Of a DNA stretch of 7,254 nt, positions 1 to 6,136 are shown in pieces. The notes under the pieces were generated by a model that searched no databases, was not told where the DNA came from, and saw only the letters and a program-made list of their open reading frames with translations. The first letter of the stretch is position 1. The number at the start of each line of letters is the position of its first letter. The translations under genes were made by a program, and so were the position numbers. This DNA is from Micavibrio_B sp044238965 (GTDB lineage Bacteria > Pseudomonadota > Alphaproteobacteria > Micavibrionales > Micavibrionaceae), in the NCBI GenBank assembly GCA_044238965.1, contig JBIICJ010000073.1:1-7254 (forward strand), in the 5' to 3' direction.

Positions 1-2
1 GC

Positions 3-116
3 GCCAATGTACGCGTTGATAGCGGACGTCAAATTGTTGAATTACAATATGCGCCAAATGTTGGTCAGGGCGATGTGATGCAACCTGCACCTATGGATGG
101 ATTTTCGGTTCAATGA
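3..116 (+). CDS. dotD: DotD, C-terminal end (type IVB secretion outer-membrane component), partial
   Basis: This open frame enters from the left edge and ends at the TGA at 114-116, giving 37 visible residues. The first part (ANVRVDSGRQIVELQYA) resembles the last strands of Legionella DotD, which run as a valine-rich strand, a turn and then a VIELRYA-like strand. In known systems DotD is a small lipoprotein of the type IVB outer-membrane core, with a fold like the N0 domain of secretins. A tail of about 20 residues rich in Pro, Met, Gly and Gln follows the conserved part. The stop overlaps the dotC start in an ATGA arrangement, and dotC and dotB follow in the order known from Legionella. The identification rests on this short match together with gene order. 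The signal peptide and lipobox lie outside the window. Confidence 0.75.
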   Translation, partial: ANVRVDSGRQIVELQYAPNVGQGDVMQPAPMDGFSVQ

Positions 117-976
117 TGCGGATAAACACCCTCACCATCGCGGCAATTGCAAGTGTGATAATGGTTTTTCCATTATCACAGGCGCATGCAAATTTATTCA
201 GTAATACAACTGTTCCGAGTAACGAGGCGGTTGACCCAGATGCGCAACCACCCCGCATGGAAGATTTACAAAATATTCCAGGGGCATTAAAAACCGACAG
301 CAAAATGCCAGTTGATATCCGCAGGGATGCATTAAAAGAAGCCGCCATTTCATACGGCGCCCGCGGCGGTTTGGCGTATCGCACATGGCATATTCGCAAA
401 ACTTTGGAACAGCGCGCGACATATCTTGATAAAATTTTTAATTTCCGCGCGTTATTGATTGCTGCACCGTCTGGTTTTTTAATGGAGCCACCGATTATTT
501 CAGAATCAATTGATAATATGTTGATCGAAGCGGGCGGACAAACTGCCGCCGTATCTGATACTATTTTTAACATTAATAAAAATGTTGAAATCGTGTCTGC
601 CGCTCGTAACTGGCGTCAATATTTAGACCGTGAATGGGGCGCGATTGATGAGCCGCCCGAAGTGTTAAAACCTGCCAATGCAGAAGAGCGCGCCATCTGG
701 AAAGATTATGTTGCCAAAGGATGGAAAGAAGGCGAAACCCAAGCCGACGAAGTGTTTGAAATGGATTTAAACGCATTGGTGGCTGATTTTAATGGCATGG
801 TGCGGTATCGTAAATTACTCGCACAAAACATGATCACATTACCATTCACACAACAGGTTGATCGCGGCGTCACAGGTAACGGCACCACTATGCGCGTGGG
901 TGACAGAGCCGTTGCCATCACCGAAATTCCACAACTTGTTTCAGGATCTGACGTATGGCAGCCCGCAAGCCAGTAA
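113..976 (+). CDS. dotC: DotC, type IVB secretion outer-membrane core protein
   Basis: DotC is a component of the Dot/Icm outer-membrane core; in Legionella it is a lipoprotein that works with DotD to place DotH in the outer membrane. The 287-residue product carries recognisable DotC stretches: a helical region with AAISYGARGGLAYR (77-90), RNWRQYL (165-171), ERAIWKDYVAKGWKEG (192-207) followed by a QADEVF stretch, DFNGMVRYRKLLAQNM (225-240) and the GVTGNGTTMRVGDR loop (252-265). Residues 1-26 form a signal peptide, with likely signal peptidase I cleavage after AHA. There is no lipobox, and no cysteine anywhere in the protein, so it is not a lipoprotein in the usual sense. The end is compact: WQP follows the ITEIPQL stretch almost at once. 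The start overlaps the dotD stop (ATGA), with a second ATG right after; the ribosome site is weak, which suggests translational coupling. It overlaps dotB by 22 bases. Confidence 0.92.
   Translation: MMRINTLTIAAIASVIMVFPLSQAHANLFSNTTVPSNEAVDPDAQPPRMEDLQNIPGALKTDSKMPVDIRRDALKEAAISYGARGGLAYRTWHIRKTLEQRATYLDKIFNFRALLIAAPSGFLMEPPIISESIDNMLIEAGGQTAAVSDTIFNINKNVEIVSAARNWRQYLDREWGAIDEPPEVLKPANAEERAIWKDYVAKGWKEGETQADEVFEMDLNALVADFNGMVRYRKLLAQNMITLPFTQQVDRGVTGNGTTMRVGDRAVAITEIPQLVSGSDVWQPASQ
943..946 (+). promoter_or_regulatory. Ribosome binding site for dotB
   Basis: AGGA lies inside the dotC coding region, 8 bases before the ATG at 955. It supports that start, which makes dotB overlap dotC by 22 bases. 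The next in-frame Met of dotB is near residue 76, inside the conserved domain, so a later start is unlikely. Confidence 0.6.
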
Positions 977-2115
977 GCCTTGTCAAAGGCGACCAATCAT
1001 TAGTTCAGACATGGCCAGAAGAGCCAAGTCGTTTTGTGGAAGATCATGTCGATCCATTTTTATTATGGTGTGTGCGCAAAGGCACATCTGATATTTCCAT
1101 TCAAACAGATCGCACTGTTTATACCGATGTGCACGGCACATTATATCCCGCCACATATCGCGCGATTGATGCCGCCGATATGCAGGTATTTTTAACCAAA
1201 ATTTATGGCCCTGAAGCCCCCGCCCGTTTGGCATCGGGAACCGATTTAGATGTGTCATATGAAATTCGTCCCGATCGTTATTCGCGTGTGCGATTCCGCG
1301 TGAACATCACGCCGATTTTAGCGCGTGGCCGCGATGCCGCGCAAATTACTATGCGCGTTCTTCCTGCCGAACCACCACGCATGGAAGATTTAAATATTGA
1401 AGACCAAATTTTACAAAATTTTGCGCCGCGCCAAGGCATGGTTGTTATCACTGGCCCCACAGGTTCAGGAAAAACAACATTGCTCGCGGCGGGTATGCGC
1501 ATGTTGCTCGAACGCCCGACAGGGTGCGGGAAAATGTTGACCTATGAGGCGCCGATTGAATTTACGTACGATACCATTCATTCGCCGCGATCATTAGTAT
1601 CACAATCAGAAATTCATCGTCATTTGCCTGATTTCGCTGATGGTGTGCGCAACGCGTTGCGTCGTAAACCAAATATCATTTTGGTGGGCGAGGCGCGTGA
1701 CCGCGAAACCATTTCTGCCGCGATCGAAGCCGCGCAAACAGGCCACGCCGTTTATACAACCACACACACAACAGGCGTATCTGCCACTATTCGTCGTATG
1801 GTATCCGCGTTTGATAAGTCCGAACGTTCCGAACGCGCCTATGCATTGATGGAAACATTGCGGTTAATTGTAACGCAGGCATTGGTGCCGAAAAAAGGTG
1901 GTGGCCGTTTGGGCGTGCGCGAATGGATGGTATTTCCCGATGAAGTGCGCGAAAAATTATTGGATATGGAGATCGAAAATTGGACAAATGAAATCCAACG
2001 CATGATTCCATTTTATGGTCAGACCATGGCAAAATCAGCCACCATCATTTTCGAAAAAGGTTTGATCGAAAAACGTCATTATTTATTATTGACGGCTGGC
2101 GGGGGATCACATTAA
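955..2115 (+). CDS. dotB: DotB, hexameric AAA+ ATPase of the type IVB secretion system
   Basis: DotB is a cytoplasmic ATPase of the PilT/VirB11 secretion superfamily that docks on DotO at the inner membrane and powers Dot/Icm secretion. The 386-residue length is close to Legionella DotB (about 377). The N-terminal PAS-like half is at about 25-135. Catalytic motifs are all present: Walker A GPTGSGKTT (167-175), the acidic box TYEAPIEF (196-203), the family-specific VSQSEIHRHLPDFADGVRN stretch followed by ALRRKPN (215-240), Walker B IILVGEARD (241-249) and the His box TGHAVYTTTHTTG (262-274). The ending with GLIEKRHYLLLTAGG also fits DotB. No key residue is missing, so an active enzyme is expected. 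The gene overlaps dotC and is followed after 3 bases by icmT, consistent with one transcript. PilT and TraJ are relatives, but the dotD-dotC-dotB order and the motif details favour DotB. Confidence 0.96.
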   Translation: MAARKPVSLVKGDQSLVQTWPEEPSRFVEDHVDPFLLWCVRKGTSDISIQTDRTVYTDVHGTLYPATYRAIDAADMQVFLTKIYGPEAPARLASGTDLDVSYEIRPDRYSRVRFRVNITPILARGRDAAQITMRVLPAEPPRMEDLNIEDQILQNFAPRQGMVVITGPTGSGKTTLLAAGMRMLLERPTGCGKMLTYEAPIEFTYDTIHSPRSLVSQSEIHRHLPDFADGVRNALRRKPNIILVGEARDRETISAAIEAAQTGHAVYTTTHTTGVSATIRRMVSAFDKSERSERAYALMETLRLIVTQALVPKKGGGRLGVREWMVFPDEVREKLLDMEIENWTNEIQRMIPFYGQTMAKSATIIFEKGLIEKRHYLLLTAGGGSH

Positions 2116-2118
2116 CCC

Positions 2119-2418
2119 ATGTCAAAACAAATCGCCGAATTAAAGGAACAATTAAATTGGCATTGGCGTAATTCGATGCGCCCCATTCGTTTTTTTGGTC
2201 TTGATGCGCGGTCGGCATCGCCTTTTGTGTTGCTTCTTCCTTATGCGCGCCTATCGACATTAATTTTGGCAATTTTAGTTGTGGCATTTTTCCTGTTTTT
2301 AGAAAAACGTGGATTAACCTTTCCCGCCGCGATGCGCGCCACACGTACATTGATTTTTGGCAATATCCGTCCTGCTCTCATGACCTTCCGCCACCGTAAA
2401 TTAAAAGATTTTGGTTAA
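2119..2418 (+). CDS. icmT: IcmT/TraK-like small inner-membrane protein of the type IVB system
   Basis: The 99-residue product matches IcmT (86 residues in Legionella; TraK in IncI plasmids). It has an N-terminal amphipathic part with HWRNSMRPIRFFGLDARSA (15-33), in which the W-R and RFF-DAR positions are typical of the family. A hydrophobic region at about 34-62 is long enough for one or two membrane segments. Then come LEKRGLTFP (61-69), where family members have an LER-G-F pattern, and a basic tail. IcmT is a small inner-membrane protein required by the Dot/Icm apparatus, but its exact place is poorly defined. The ATG lies 3 bases after the dotB stop, and a G-rich ribosome site is seen in the last dotB codons (around 2099-2106). 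The C-terminal 10-15 residues (basic, ending RHRKLKDFG) extend past the usual family length. Confidence 0.88.
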   Translation: MSKQIAELKEQLNWHWRNSMRPIRFFGLDARSASPFVLLLPYARLSTLILAILVVAFFLFLEKRGLTFPAAMRATRTLIFGNIRPALMTFRHRKLKDFG

Positions 2419-2523
2419 GAAATAGCCGTTAATACCCCTCTTTTACCTCCGTTTTTCGGTTGCGATTTTACCCCCAAACGCCTAAACTCAGAAACTTCCC
2501 AACATAATATTTGAGGGCAATTT

Positions 2524-2527
2524 AGGG
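2524..2527 (+). promoter_or_regulatory. Ribosome binding site for the TcpQ-type gene
   Basis: AGGG sits 8 bases before the ATG at 2536 and favours that start over the in-frame TTG at 2530, which would be served only by GAGGG at 2513-2517 with a 12-base spacer. The two starts differ by two residues. The rest of the 117-base gap after icmT shows no convincing terminator or sigma-70 promoter, so read-through from icmT cannot be excluded. Confidence 0.5.
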
Positions 2528-2535
2528 TTTTGACA

Positions 2536-3483
2536 ATGCGGCGCATTTTATTGGTTTCAGTTTCATGTTTTGGTTTATTGGGTGCATCATTTCCAGCGCA
2601 AGCTGGGTTTGAATGGACACCGCCCGCCAATGCACCACGCGGATCATATAACGCGCCACCAGTTGACACACAACAACCCGCACAATTATCAGGCCCGTTA
2701 ACACCCGAACCAATTACACCAACACCTGTTTCCATTGAACCGTTAATGGAAAGCGATTTAGACAGCCCGCCGCCATTACCATCATCACAACCGCGTCGTT
2801 CCATCGACAACACAATGTTGGATGAACAATATATGATGACAGGTGGAAATATGAACACAGCATCATCACCGCAAGTATTTGTTCCCGCCAATGGAACAGC
2901 AACCCGTATTGATGGATTTGGTCGCCGCATTCCATTATCAATCGCATTGAAACAAGTTGTGCCGCCGTTATATGTTTTTAAATTTAACAAAGGCGTCACC
3001 CCCAAACAAAAAGTATCATGGGAAGGTGGCGACACATGGGTGAATGTACTCAACAATATGCTCGATCAAGCTGATTTATCAGGATCATTAAACGGTAATG
3101 TGATCACTATTTCCAAAGGCGCGGGATCAATCGTAACATTGCGCGAAACCCCAACATTAATGCCGACATCACAAGAATCATTAATGGGCGGTGCATCGCC
3201 ATCATCAACTGTTGATTTGAAAACAACAAAAACATGGTCGGCACGTTCAGGTATTTCATTACGCGAAGCCTTACAAACATGGGCGCGTCAAGCGGGCGTT
3301 CAATTAGAATGGCAGACAAATTATAATTACCCTGTATCATCCGCCTTTAATTTCGAAGGCACATTTGACCAAGCGGTTGACTCGCTTCTCTCGCTCTATG
3401 CTGATGATCGCAATGTACCCAAGGGTAAATTATATCCGAACCAACCTAATGGCCCATCGGTATTGTTAATTGAGTCGATGTAA
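2536..3483 (+). CDS. Secreted protein with tandem N0/STN-like domains, C-terminal TcpQ type
   Basis: The 315-residue product (317 if the TTG at 2530 is used) starts with a signal peptide of about 23 residues ending SFPAQA, with a signal peptidase I site and no lipobox. A Pro/Thr/Ser-rich, probably disordered linker follows at about 25-90. Two related domains come next. The first, at about 125-195, reads IPLSIALKQVVPP, a strand, WVNVLNNMLDQADLSG and NVITISKG, like a secretin N0/STN domain. The second, at about 233-313, has SLREALQTWARQAGVQLEW, an FNFEGTFDQAVDSLL stretch and a final VLLIES strand. The second matches the TcpQ family (toxin co-regulated pilus biosynthesis protein Q), whose members support secretin-type outer-membrane channels. 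Its position just after icmT suggests a part in the type IVB apparatus, since DotD itself has an N0-like fold. That role is inferred; the gene has no standard Dot/Icm name that I can assign. Confidence 0.8.
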   Translation: MRRILLVSVSCFGLLGASFPAQAGFEWTPPANAPRGSYNAPPVDTQQPAQLSGPLTPEPITPTPVSIEPLMESDLDSPPPLPSSQPRRSIDNTMLDEQYMMTGGNMNTASSPQVFVPANGTATRIDGFGRRIPLSIALKQVVPPLYVFKFNKGVTPKQKVSWEGGDTWVNVLNNMLDQADLSGSLNGNVITISKGAGSIVTLRETPTLMPTSQESLMGGASPSSTVDLKTTKTWSARSGISLREALQTWARQAGVQLEWQTNYNYPVSSAFNFEGTFDQAVDSLLSLYADDRNVPKGKLYPNQPNGPSVLLIESM

Positions 3484-4205
3484 TGTCACAACATGAAAAT
3501 CAAAGAAAAAATATTTTATTTTTTCTTGAATCTAGTCTAAGAGAAATGCCTAATGACTTAGAGATTTCTCAAAAAGAAGATTCTTTTATACAATGGTTTG
3601 GAAAAACTTCAGCTATAATTAGAATGCTAGATAAACCACGCTATTCTATGGAGCTATCGACTATTAATAATACAATTTATTCAAACTTCTTTCCTGATGT
3701 TAACAGTGCGATTTTAAAATTAAAAACCCTTCTCCATGAAATCGTTAATACTCTGCGTTTCGAACTTGAAGTACCTACTTCAATCGCAATAGATACTGGA
3801 ATGACCTTTGTGTACTTTGATAATGTCCGAAAGATTATACAGGAAGCCAAAATAGAGTTGTTTGTAATTGATGCCTATCTTGATGCAGATTTTTTCTCAA
3901 ATTTTTTAACCTTCTGCACACCAGGTATCAAAATAAAGATATTAACTTCAAGATACTTGGATCAAATCATCCCTGCAGCTAAAAGTTTCTGCAATGAAAA
4001 GGGTGTGGTAGTTGAAGTAAGATCTTCTAAAGCTTTTCATGATAGATACTTATTTATAGATAACAAAAAATGTATTCAGTCTGGTGCATCTTTTAAAGAT
4101 GGTGGCAACAAGCCAACAATCATTACTGAAGTAACAGATGCGTTTGATGCTATGCTTAGCACTTATAATAAAATTTGGGACGAATCAAAGGTTCTAGAAA
4201 TTTAA
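3483..4205 (+). CDS. Phospholipase D-like (single HKD motif) protein, probably acquired
   Basis: The 240-residue protein has an N-terminal helical part of unknown function (1-105) and a C-terminal PLD/nuclease-like fold. The fold shows a FDNVRKIIQEAKIELFVIDAYLD helix and strand (112-134), then IKIKILTSRYL (149-159), and the motif HDRYLFID (186-193), which follows H-x-K-x4-D with Arg188 in place of Lys, then SGASFKDGG (200-208). Single-HKD proteins of this superfamily (Nuc, bacterial PLD-like nucleases) usually dimerise to complete one active site. No signal peptide or membrane segment is seen, so it is likely cytoplasmic. GC is about 32% by hand count (227 of 720), and six of nine Arg codons are AGA, unlike the CGC/CGT-rich neighbours, which points to horizontal transfer. 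The ATG overlaps the previous stop by one base, the ribosome site is weak, and the end overlaps convergent sppA by 12 bases. A role in defence or nucleic-acid cleavage is possible but not shown; substrate and activity are unknown. Confidence 0.75.
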   Translation: MSQHENQRKNILFFLESSLREMPNDLEISQKEDSFIQWFGKTSAIIRMLDKPRYSMELSTINNTIYSNFFPDVNSAILKLKTLLHEIVNTLRFELEVPTSIAIDTGMTFVYFDNVRKIIQEAKIELFVIDAYLDADFFSNFLTFCTPGIKIKILTSRYLDQIIPAAKSFCNEKGVVVEVRSSKAFHDRYLFIDNKKCIQSGASFKDGGNKPTIITEVTDAFDAMLSTYNKIWDESKVLEI

Positions 4206-6071
4206 ATTCCATTCAGGTTCATAAACCAAACGGTTTGTGTTCATAGTCATGATATCGGCATTTGTGCCGAATAATTTATGCATGACACCACCAAAAACAC
4301 CGAATGGTGACATACCGCCCAATAATGATTTAAATGCATCGATCGGTGATTTCTCGCGCGGCCAATCAATCAACGCTAATTCCGCACTCGATTGTAAGCC
4401 CAATGATTTTGCTAAATCATTTAAAGCCACATCCATACCACCCAGACCATCAACTAACCCAATTGATTTGGCTTGCGCCCCTGTCCAGACGCGTCCGCGG
4501 GCGATTTGCTCCGCCTGTTCGGGTGATAATTTACGCCCCGTTGCAACGCGCGCAACGAAATTTGAATAAACGTTATCTAATGATGCCTCGAACCGTTCTT
4601 GTTCCGATGTGGTGAATGATTTATTCATCGCCCACAGGCCTGCATTATCACCATATTGCACACCATCCCATGACACATCAAAATCAGATGACAATTTTTG
4701 AATATTAAATTTTCCGCCAACAACACCGATTGATCCCGTCATGGTTGTGCCCCGCGCAAAAATTTTATTGGCGGGAGTTGCCGCCCAATATCCGCCCGAT
4801 GCCGCCACATCGCGCATGACAACATAAACAGGTTTTTTATACGTGATTTGTGACCATTCAATGGCACGGCGAATGGTTTCCGATGCTGATGGTGACCCGC
4901 CAGGTGAATTAATATCGATCATAATTGCGCGCACTGATTTATCACGTGCGGCGTCACGAATATCTTTGGAAATTTCTTCGGCATCGGCAAAACGATCTTG
5001 GAATTGATATCCACCGCCCGACATATGTTCGATAATCGCACCATTAATATAAATATGTGCGACCTTAGTTGCAGATTCAGATGGTGCAACCTCAAGCGCA
5101 TAAGCCATCATATTGACAAACAATTTTTGATTCTCATCGCCTGCATCTTTGCCAAACACAACTTTACGAATATCGGTCATCATCACATCGCTGTAATTAA
5201 TATGATCGATTAATTTTGATTGAAGTGCTTCATTATCAGTGAACAAACCTTTATTCATCAATGTGCGGAAATTACCGCCGACTTTGGGTCGATCACGCGC
5301 GATATCGCTGGCGATCTGATCACCCATCGATGTAATGACCGATTGCATCATTTCGCGCGATGCGTCTGACATGCCGCGTGATGTGAAATTTTCCATCGCG
5401 GTTTTATATTCCTTCCGACCGAAAAATTCAGGTGTGATACCAAAACGATCAAACAGACCGCGAAAATAAGGTGATTGCGCATATAAACCCGCAATTGTGA
5501 CAACACCAACAGGTTGCATCCAAATTTCATCAAAACTTGACGCCAGATAATATGCGCCTAAACCTGTACCAATTTCACCATATGATGGTGCATAAATTCT
5601 GGTAAATTTGCCCGATGCACGGAAACGTTTAACGGCGTCACGCAAATCTTGGATTTGCGAGAGACCATAAGTTCCCGAACGCATGGTGAGCACAAACCCT
5701 TTAACGCGATCATCGGTTGCCGCACGATCAAGTGCGCGAATAATTTGCGGCAATGTTAGTTCGGGCGGCGCCAAACCCAATTCGGCCAAGTATGATTCCG
5801 CGCCTGTGCGAGAACGTATTTCATCTTGTAATTTATACACGAGTACCATTTTCGATGGTAATGATACTGGTTTTTCGGGTTCTAAACGTGATAAAAATAA
5901 TGCGCTAAATAAAGATGAAATCAAAACCATTGCGCCGATCAATAAACAAATACGTTTTAACGACCGCGCTAAAAATCCGCCCGCACGTTTGATGAATGAT
6001 GGTTTGGTCACAGTGATTTTTGGTTGGGGGTTATACACCAGCGGTCGATTGCGTAACCAATTTGATGACAT
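4194..6071 (-). CDS. sppA: Signal peptide peptidase SppA, 67K type (protease IV)
   Basis: SppA is an inner-membrane serine protease with a Ser/Lys dyad that degrades cleaved signal peptides in the periplasm. The 625-residue product has the length of the tandem-domain 67K type (E. coli protein about 618). It has a cytoplasmic basic N-terminus (1-40), one membrane anchor (about 41-61), and N- and C-terminal peptidase S49 domains. The general-base Lys is K223 in GRKEYKTAMENF (218-229). The nucleophile is S425 in RDVAASGGYWAA (420-431). INSPGGSP (388-395) and TGSIGVVGGKF (445-455) also fit the family, so it should be active. The ATG is preceded by a good ribosome site. The gene is 38 bases downstream of aroC on the same strand and may share its transcript. 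Its TAG stop lies within the convergent HKD gene, so its last four residues are coded by overlapping DNA. Confidence 0.95.
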   Translation of the reverse strand: MSSNWLRNRPLVYNPQPKITVTKPSFIKRAGGFLARSLKRICLLIGAMVLISSLFSALFLSRLEPEKPVSLPSKMVLVYKLQDEIRSRTGAESYLAELGLAPPELTLPQIIRALDRAATDDRVKGFVLTMRSGTYGLSQIQDLRDAVKRFRASGKFTRIYAPSYGEIGTGLGAYYLASSFDEIWMQPVGVVTIAGLYAQSPYFRGLFDRFGITPEFFGRKEYKTAMENFTSRGMSDASREMMQSVITSMGDQIASDIARDRPKVGGNFRTLMNKGLFTDNEALQSKLIDHINYSDVMMTDIRKVVFGKDAGDENQKLFVNMMAYALEVAPSESATKVAHIYINGAIIEHMSGGGYQFQDRFADAEEISKDIRDAARDKSVRAIMIDINSPGGSPSASETIRRAIEWSQITYKKPVYVVMRDVAASGGYWAATPANKIFARGTTMTGSIGVVGGKFNIQKLSSDFDVSWDGVQYGDNAGLWAMNKSFTTSEQERFEASLDNVYSNFVARVATGRKLSPEQAEQIARGRVWTGAQAKSIGLVDGLGGMDVALNDLAKSLGLQSSAELALIDWPREKSPIDAFKSLLGGMSPFGVFGGVMHKLFGTNADIMTMNTNRLVYEPEWNLNF

Positions 6072-6077
6072 TTTATG

Positions 6078-6086
6078 TTCCCTTTT
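6078..6086 (-). promoter_or_regulatory. Ribosome binding site for sppA
   Basis: Read on the minus strand, AAAAGGGAA ends 6 bases before the ATG at 6071. It supports this start and the full-length 625-residue protein with its cytoplasmic N-terminus. Confidence 0.6.
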
Positions 6087-6108
6087 ATCAATAATTTAAA
6101 AATAAAAA

Positions 6109-6136
6109 CTTATAGACATTGCGCCTTATGGCGCAA
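6109..6136 (-). promoter_or_regulatory. Possible weak promoter for sppA
   Basis: On the minus strand a TTGCGC (6136-6131) and a TATAAG (6114-6109) are separated by 16 bases, giving 3 of 6 and 5 of 6 matches to the sigma-70 boxes. It would start transcription just before sppA. The -35-like half coincides with the hairpin at 6119-6136, so the same bases may serve as either element or as neither. Confidence 0.22.

Noticed and set aside
2449..2459. CCG-TTTTT-CGG as a terminator after icmT
   Set aside because: The stem has only 3 pairs and no T-run follows it.
2530..2558. TTGACA at 2530-2535 as a -35 box
   Set aside because: No -10-like box follows at 16-18 bases, and the bases overlap the start region of the TcpQ-type gene; the match is most likely chance.
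2415..3056. 213-residue open frame on the minus strand opposite the TcpQ-type gene
   Set aside because: It lies wholly against a gene with a signal peptide and recognisable domains, has no family resemblance and looks like a shadow of the Pro/Thr-rich codons.
3377..3402. TTGACT and TATGCT as a private promoter for the HKD gene
   Set aside because: The spacer is only 14 bases and the second box matches at 4 of 6 positions; not enough to call a promoter.
4223..4236. Small inverted repeat AAACC/GGTTT as a terminator for the convergent genes
   Set aside because: Only 5 A/T-rich pairs, lies in sppA coding sequence and has no T-run after it on either strand.
5683..6099. 138-residue plus-strand frame opposite the sppA N-terminus
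   Set aside because: Antisense shadow of a clearly recognised gene; no domain, and its residues mirror sppA codon pattern.
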